From Impatiens glandulifera (taxonomy: Eukaryota; Streptophyta; Magnoliopsida; Ericales; Balsaminaceae), in contig NC_061867.1 of NCBI RefSeq assembly GCF_907164915.1, positions 43,930,242 to 43,994,241 of the forward strand: a stretch of DNA of 64,000 bases, given 5' to 3'. Numbering within the stretch: the first letter of the stretch is position 1; each line of letters begins with the position of its first letter. The position numbers and the translations under genes are program-made. Below the pieces are notes generated by a model. It searched no databases. It saw nothing but the letters and a program-made list of their open reading frames with translations, and was not told the DNA's origin. Of this stretch, positions 57,891-64,000 are shown piece by piece.

Positions 57891-58086
57891 TTGTTGCAGC
57901 CCCGACCACCATCGTCTCCGAATTTCGCCAAAATTCCCGAGCGGGGTGGATAAGTCGAAACTTTATTTGAGTTTCGCAAGGTATCATTGTTTGAACCCTC
58001 TTTCACTCGTAATTTATAACTTATTGATTGTTGATTATTTTTAATTTGTTTGATAGCATGACTGGTGTTAATCAATATGGTATGGT

Positions 58087-58516
58087 TTCGTTTGACAGAA
58101 AAATTGATTTGAGCAACTTGAAAGTTTTTTGCTGTGTTGGCTATGTGAATCAGAAGGTTAACATGTTAAATTCTATGTCCAAGAAAATGTGTTTTTAGGC
58201 TACCCTGAAGGGGTAAAAGGTTATAGCCTTTGGGATAAGAGTGAACTTGGGCTTAGGATTGTGATAAGTAGAGATGTTGTCTTTAATGAGAATGACTTTC
58301 CTTGTTTTCCTATGTCCCTCGTTCCTGTTAATGATGCTCTTAATAATGTTGAGCATGTGTCTGTAGTTGTTGATCAACCTGCTGAACATGATGGGAATGC
58401 TCCCAATGAGGTGGAGCATGATAATGTGCATCATTTTCTCAATAATTTGCATGATTATCAACTTGCTAGGGATAGAAGTAGACCTGTAATGAGCCTAACT
58501 CTTAAAAAGAAGCTTT
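58087..58516 (+). pseudogene. copia pol fragment downstream of integrase core
   Basis: NLKVFCCVGYVNQKVNML (58115) and, after a frameshift, VFLGYPEGVKGYSLWDKSEL and IVISRDVVFNENDFPC (58190-58310): the hinge that lies between integrase and RT in copia. Then an Asn/Val/Glu-rich linker ending SLTLKKKL. RT and RNase H, expected next, are absent; the minisatellite starts about 70 bp further on. Confidence 0.85.
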
Positions 58517-58589
58517 AGGTACTAAGTGTTTACCTGTTAAAAAAATTATTTCAAAGGATTTTAAACTTTGACTTAGCGTAAGTTTTTTG

Positions 58590-59580
58590 AGTTTCGTCCT
58601 TTGTGGACATATCATGCTTTGTGATCTTACCTTCAATCTTTGTGATTTTTGCATTTTTTGTGCTCTTACGTTTGATCTTTGGGATTTTCGAATGCTTTGT
58701 GTGCTTTTGTGTTTAATCTTTGTGATTTTCGCATTCTTTGTGTTTTTGCATTTGATCTTTGTGATTTTCGCATGCTTTTCTCTTGCGTTTGATATTTGTA
58801 ATTTTGCATTCTTTGTGCTCTTACGTTTGATCTTTTTAATTTTCGCAATATTTGTGCTTTTGCGTTTAATTTTCGTGATTTTTTCGCGTGCTTTGTGCTC
58901 TTGCATTTGATCATTGTGGTTTTTCGCGTGCTTTGTGCTTTTGCTTTTGATCTTTGTGATTTTTCGCGTGCTTTGTGCTCTTGCGTTTAATCTTTGTGAT
59001 TTTCGCGTGCTTTGTGCTCATTCGTTACATCTTTGTGATTTTTCGCGTGCTTTGTGCTCTTGCGTTTGGTCTTTGTGATTTTTCACGTACTTTGTGCTCT
59101 TGCGTTTGATCTTTGTGATTTTTCACGTACTTTGTGCTCTTGCGTTAGATCTTTGTGATTTTTCGCGTGCTTTGTGCTTTTGCGTTTCATCCTTGTGATT
59201 TTTCGCGTGCTTTGTGCTCTTGCGTTTGATCTTTGTATTCGCGTGCTTTGTGCTATTGCGTTTGATCTTTGTGATTTTTCGTGTGCTTTGTGCTCTTGCG
59301 CTTGATCTATGTGATTTTTCGCGTGCTTTGTGCTCTTGCGTTTAATCTTTGTGATTTTTCGCGTGTTTTGTGCTCTTGCGTTTGATGTTTGTGATTTTTC
59401 GCGTGATTTTGTGCTCTTGCGTTTGATCTTTGTGATTTTTTACGTGCTTTGTATTTTTGCGTTTAATCATTGTGATTTTTTCATGTTTTGTGCTCTTGCG
59501 TTTGATCTTTGTGATTTTCCGCGTACTTTGTGCTTTTGTGTTTAATCTTTGTGATTGTCAAATGCTTTGTGCTCTTGCCC
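58590..59580 (+). repeat. Minisatellite, 40-bp unit, about 24 copies
   Basis: The unit is TTTGATCTTTGTGATTTTTC followed by GCGTGCTTTGTGCTCTTGCG. The first third (58590-58920) is more diverged and has some units missing the GCGTG part; the middle (58920-59450) is nearly homogeneous. Because 40 is not a multiple of three, the frame rotates each unit, so open frames on both strands here are by-products. Confidence 0.92.
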
Positions 59581-59716
59581 CGGTCTTTGTGACACATGTT
59601 TACCTTGGGTATTCTCTTTGTTGCCTCAGTAGTAATAAATTGGCGATGATGTGTCTTGTGATTCCGTGATTGTGTTTTGCACTACTTTGAGCCAAATGTG
59701 GAGATTATTAGGGATT

Positions 59717-60048
59717 TGTTGGCCTAACATTATGGCACAATCTCTAGTAACCCACTTACTAGACTTGACCTAATAATATAAATAGATATTATTCTCTTGG
59801 TGAGAGGTAGAGGTCAAACTCCTTTGTGGTGTTGAATGCTAGTGGAAGGGTTGTATCATTCGGCGCCGTTATTGATGCAAAAAGTTTTTTTTATAGAGAG
59901 AGAATAAATGAGCTTCTGCGGGCAATTCTGTAACTGCAGGCAGCCCAGACCCGACAACATGATGACCGCGAATGTGTGAGGTTGTAGTGCATCGGAATCG
60001 ATAAATAAGAGGGATTGAGTCAAACTCCAATCACATTGACACCCAACA
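59717..60048 (+). repeat. 3' LTR of decayed copia element
   Basis: 332 bp with ends TGTTGG...CCAACA. Preceded by ATGTGGAGATT, a plausible polypurine tract. Confidence 0.7.
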
Positions 60049-60157
60049 AGTAGTTTAGTAGTTATAAGATAAACATTGTATATATCTCCTCTAAGTTCCG
60101 TTATCTCCAATTGCATTTTTTTTAAATTTTATTACTTTAAATTGTAGCTCCCCTAAT

Positions 60158-60460
60158 GAGGGCCAGTCCTGAGATTTTGGGGCCCTATGCAAATTTAAAT
60201 TTTTGGGCCCCCTAAAATAGTAATTTTTTTTAAAAAAATTTTAATTAATAAAATAAAATATAAATAATTAATATACTATAATAGGAGACTAAAAAGGAGA
60301 TATAAAAATTATTTTTATAATATATATTTAATATTAAAGAAGAAAAAAGAGGAAAAAATAATATTAATAATATAATATTATTAAATATAAAAAAATGGGG
60401 CCCTATAAAAGTGGGGGCCTTATGCAAGTGCATTGGTTGCCTTACCGAGGGCCGGCCCTG
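60158..60460. mobile_element. hAT MITE with perfect 8-bp target duplication
   Basis: 303 bp. The left end GAGGGCCAGTCCTGAG and the inverted right end CAGGGCCGGCCCTCGG form the known CAGGGCCGGCCCTG-type inverted terminus. CCCCTAAT directly flanks both sides (60150-60157 and 60461-60468). The inside is AT-rich with GGGGCCC blocks. It has no coding capacity, so it depends on a hAT transposase elsewhere. Confidence 0.9.
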
Positions 60461-60468
60461 CCCCTAAT

Positions 60469-61349
60469 ATGGTCAACTCCAATTGTATTGGTAAAAAAAA
60501 GAACATTTCATGGATTATAAGAGATTGATGAAGCTACTATTAAGACAAAAGTATCCATATAAAAAAAACTGCTAGATGAATTACATGAAAATACATTTAT
60601 TTCAAAATCAATTTTGAAAGTGGAGTATCACCAAATAAGAATAAAGCCAAAGATATACAAAAACCAACATTCTGCAGGAAAATTTGACGAAATGACCCTC
60701 ATAATAGGGGTAAATGAGCGGATGACCAGTGCATAATTTTAAATGTGTTGGTGACCACTTCATATTTTTATGACGAAATTGCCCCTATCGCGAGACGTAA
60801 CCGGATGCCCTGTGAAAAGTCCACAATCGCGAGGCGCAACCGGCATTCGCGAGAAACAACCGACATTAATTATAAGGATATTCTTATATTTAAATATAAT
60901 AAATGAATAATTATTTAATATTAATTTTTATGTATAAAAATTAATTTAGGCTGAATTGTTTTATTTTATTAAATAAATTAATAATATTATTTATTTATTT
61001 ATTTATTTTCCTTTACTTTGTAAAGTAATTAATATGTTAAAAAATATATTTAAGTACTCAAATTTCAAATACTCAATTTATAAATTTTAAAATAATTATT
61101 TTAAATAAATAAAATTAAAATAATTAAAAATAATTATGATAAATAATTAATTAGATTAATTATTATGATAATTAAACATAATTAATTGAGGAGGATGGCT
61201 AAAGAAAATGAATAAAATAATTTGGGATGAATAGAGAATATTGTACTCATTTTATTTCAAAGAAAAATTAAGAGGAATTAAAATACATAATTTAGAATGA
61301 ATGTTGTATTCATTTTATCCCAAATAAATTATTTATAAACACCTAAAAA
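60469..61349. other. Intergenic with a short CGCGAG repeat
   Basis: At about 60789-60870 a 25-40-bp spaced motif of the type ATCGCGAGRCGYAACCGG occurs three times in otherwise AT-rich DNA. No gene seen. Confidence 0.5.
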
Positions 61350-62144
61350 TATTAAAAACAATTTGGCAAAATAAATGTCATATTTATTAAAATATTTATA
61401 TATTTTGCACGTTAAAAATTTAGCAAAAAGGGATTGAAAAAATTTAATTTTAAACAAGCTTCAGGGCTTAAAAAGGGCCGGAATCCGCTGCAGCCAAAAT
61501 CCGAAGGGACCAATGCAACAGATCTCACAGACTCTAGATGAGCGCTGAATTTTATTCCAACGCCTAGAAGCCATCAACGTAGCATGTTGTAACGGAAGAA
61601 GAGCGCTTCCGCGCAACACAAGATCAACAAACAGACGCCTCAAAATGCGACGTAACGCTCGAATGCGGACAGGAATGTAGACACGCGAACGGAGCGTGCC
61701 ACATTCAATTTCTTGCCCAAAATAATGTCGTTTCACCTAGTTTGTCTTCTTACTCGCGACAATGATCTAGATAAGACCAAACTTCCATCTTTGATTTTTC
61801 AAAGATTGAACTTTTTCATTTTTTCAACTTTTGACTTCCTTGAAAAGGTGAAATGATCACCCTACTCCGGTGATCATTTTCCCTACACCTAGGAGCATCA
61901 TCATGGCATACACCAGTAATTGGTCGGAGAACAGCCAAAACACCATCAATGATTGTTTGACCAAATTTGATCCACTTGGTCGATGAATTGACATTGGGAG
62001 GCTATAAATAGCCTCCTCTAGACAAACCAAACGAAGGAGATCCACTCTTAAGCCCTCAATCAAGCTCAAAGAAAAATTCTCCTTTGAAGAAGCTTTAGGA
62101 TTCTTGAAAATTTAAAATTTTCGTATAAGGCTATAAGGTGTTGA
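61350..62144 (+). repeat. Second, truncated copy of the Tat/Ogre-like LTR
   Basis: Follows the order of the LTR at 17198-19748 (there on the minus strand): a TTTGGCAAAATA block, a GC-rich block (61490-61740), GAAATGATCACCCTA, AACAGCCAAAA, the TATA palindrome GGCTATAAATAGCC (62000-62013) and a leader with GATCCACTCT. The match is diverged but collinear for about 750 bp. It ends where the copia-type LTR at 62145 begins, so it was probably interrupted by that insertion. Confidence 0.6.
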
Positions 62145-62528
62145 TGTTAGATTTATTGGACTAATATATATAAATAATGTGTTTGGGCTATTGTTTATTC
62201 AGAATCCAATTGATAAAGTGATTCACTAAAGTATTTTGGTTATTGGGCTAAGTCATGTTTAGTTATTAGTATGGTACAGTGGTACAGTTTATTATGTGTA
62301 GAAACCGGATATTTATTTAATATTTATGATGGATTAAATAATAAATAAATGACAATATAAATAGGGTTGTGGTCCCGATTCAAAGGAGAATTCCGCTTAA
62401 TTTATCATATCGACTTATTAACATAGAATCATCAAACACTAATATAATGTTGAAGATTATAGATCATGACTAAAGAAAACTATTAGATAATCCAGACTAA
62501 AACAAGATAAGAATAAATATATCTAACA
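62145..62528 (+). repeat. 5' LTR of a copia-type element
   Basis: 384 bp with a perfect 8-bp inverted end, TGTTAGAT...ATCTAACA. A TATA-like ACAATATAAATAGGG lies near 62353. A primer site follows at 62531. Confidence 0.85.
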
Positions 62529-62530
62529 AT

Positions 62531-62542
62531 TGGTATCAGAGC
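62531..62542 (+). other. Primer-binding site (initiator Met tRNA), first copy
   Basis: TGGTATCAGAGC, two bases after the LTR. Confidence 0.9.
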
Positions 62543-63445
62543 CAAGTTTCTATGTTGATCTGTTGATGCTAAGATTATGATATGAATACTTTTTTGATCT
62601 GTTAATACTAAGATTATGATATGAAGAAAAATCGTTGATCCGTTGATCTTAAGATTATGTTAGGAAAAAATTGTTGATTTGTTGATCTTAAGATTCTGTT
62701 ATGAAGAAGTTATTAATCTTTTAATATTAAGATTATGAGGAAATAACAATTTCTTTACACTGATTTTTTAATTCCTAGTTTATTTTCTTTGCTATTAATA
62801 AAATAAAGTAAATAAGACTAATTATTATTATTACTATGTTATTTATATATTTATTATTTAAATATATATATATATGGAATTTGAAAAGGTTCAAACTTTT
62901 ATTTATTATTTATTTTATTATATGTTATTTATATATTTATTATTTAAGTATATATATATATATATATATAGAATTTGAAAAGGTTCAAATTTTTATTTAT
63001 TATTTATTTTATTATAATAAATAAATTAAACAAATAAAGATTAAAGTTATTATATATATTTATTGTTTAAATATATATATATATATATATATGGAATCTT
63101 GAAAAGTTATCGGATAAACAATTTTAAATTTAAATTTATTTTTACAAACGTTATATATATAATATTAAATATATATTTTATATTTACATTAAATATGTAA
63201 GTGACAGTTATTTTTTACTCATATATTTTATATTAATTATTAAAAATATAACATATCATTAAAGAACTTTTAATTATTCTGATGATATAAAGTTAAACTA
63301 CACCAAAAGGTTATTAGAAATTAAAGAATTAAGATTATATTAAGATTGAAGGAGTTTATTAATGTTGAAGATTATAAATCATGACTAAAGAAAACTATTA
63401 GATAATCCAGACTAAAACAAGATAATAATAAATATATCTAACAAT

Positions 63446-63457
63446 TGGTATCAGAGC
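63446..63457 (+). other. Primer-binding site, second copy
   Basis: TGGTATCAGAGC, exactly 915 bp after the first copy and part of the tandem duplication. Confidence 0.85.
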
Positions 63458-63938
63458 CAAGTTTCTATGTTGATCGGTTGATGATAAGATTATGACATGA
63501 ATATTTTTTTATCTGTTAATACTAAGATTGTGATATGAAGAAATCGTTGATCCGTTGATCTTAAGATTATGGAAGAAATTGTTGATTTGTTGATCTTAAG
63601 ATTATGTTACGAAGAAATTATTAATCTTTTAATATTAAGATTAAGAAAAAATCACGATTTCTTTACTTTTGAGTTCTTAGTTTACTTTCTTTCCTATTAA
63701 TAAAATAAAGTAAATAAGACTAATTATTATTATTATTATTATGTTATTTATATATTTATTATTTAAATATATATATGGAATTTGAAAAGGTTCAAACTTT
63801 TATTTATTATTTATTTTATTATATGTTATTTATATGTTTATTATTTAAATATATATATATATGGAATTTGAAAAGGTTCAAACTTTTATTTATTATTTAT
63901 TTTATTATAATAAATAAAGTAAACAAATAAAGATTAAA

Positions 63939-63939
63939 T

Positions 63940-64000
<61 letters not shown>
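63939..64000. repeat. (TA)n microsatellite at the window end
   Basis: A run of about 60 bp of alternating TA that reaches the last base. Confidence 0.9.

Larger units (their letters stand above)
57127..60048 (+). mobile_element. Decayed copia element containing a minisatellite
   Basis: The 3' LTR (59717-60048) and a much shortened 5' LTR (57127-57219) share GGTTGTAGTGCATCGGAATC...AAACTCCAATCA...CACCCAA. A mutated primer site TGGTATTAGAGT follows the 5' LTR (57221). Between them lie a GC-rich leader, a copia integrase-hinge fragment and a long tandem array. AGTAG flanks both sides (57122-57126, 60049-60053), a possible target duplication, but LTR homology near the left border makes this uncertain. 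Confidence 0.7.
62446..64000 (+). repeat. 915-bp tandem duplication of LTR end, primer site and leader
   Basis: The sequence from 62446 (AATGTTGAAGATTATA) repeats from 63361 with few changes and runs off the window. Each copy has the last about 83 bp of the LTR, a primer site (62531, 63446), a leader with four to five units of GATCTGTTGATCTTAAGATT type, then AT-rich DNA with repeats of GGAATTTGAAAAGGTTCAAA. No gag ORF was found in either copy. Confidence 0.88.

Noticed and set aside
57315..57953. 212-aa plus-strand open frame, Arg/Ser/Leu-rich
   Set aside because: It coincides with a GC-rich tandem repeat that is open in several frames on both strands, inside a retroelement leader.
58590..59580. 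CRISPR-like array
   Set aside because: Units are contiguous, with no unique spacers, and the context is a plant retroelement.
58587..59669. Hydrophobic open frames with FDLCDF-type repeats, both strands
   Set aside because: They are translations of the 40-bp minisatellite, which rotates frame each unit.

Overview
The window looks like repeat-rich nuclear DNA of a eudicot plant. It is strongly AT-rich, its genes have GT-AG introns, the two recognisable protein genes belong to plant families (a BEE-type bHLH factor and an LRR receptor-like pseudokinase), and most of the rest is Ty1/copia, Ty3/gypsy, CACTA, hAT-like and LINE-like debris. Nothing bacterial, viral or organellar was seen. The species cannot be named from the sequence alone.

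Layout, left to right. 1-1900: end of a minus-strand copia element cut by the window edge. 1901-7185: AT-rich intergenic DNA with an orphan CACTA terminus (3155) and a degenerate inverted-repeat element (about 4285-5345). 7186-8526: five-exon bHLH gene on the minus strand, with TATA box and G-box upstream. 8997-15866: CACTA (En/Spm) transposon with both termini and a matching 3-bp target duplication (TTG), carrying broken transposase genes. 17198-19748: long LTR resembling Tat/Ogre elements. 20593-21038: inverted-repeat MITE. 21416-26146: near full-length but dead copia element. 26369-28361: gag-only Ty3/gypsy derivative with a perfect 5-bp target duplication. 28862-29570: copia 3' remnant. 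30700-31950: LINE ORF1-like remnant. 32498-46073: nest of four copia elements. 46229-46845: hAT-like MITE.

47821-52406: three-exon LRR receptor-like pseudokinase (596 aa). 54120-54410: copia RT scrap. 54615-56129: a four-exon reading frame for an unrecognised 67-aa membrane protein. 57127-60048: copia relic whose 3' coding half is occupied by a 40-bp minisatellite. 60158-60460: hAT MITE with a perfect 8-bp target duplication. 61350-62144: second copy of the Tat/Ogre-like LTR. 62145-64000: copia-type LTR with a leader duplicated in tandem, running off the window.

The host genes are the bHLH factor, the pseudokinase and possibly the small membrane protein. They are unrelated neighbours and form no operon-like unit. 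No convincing new biological system was found. The most unusual items are the small multi-exon membrane protein, the gag-only retroelement, the CACTA element with an internal array in place of the transposase N-terminus, and the minisatellite inside a retroelement.
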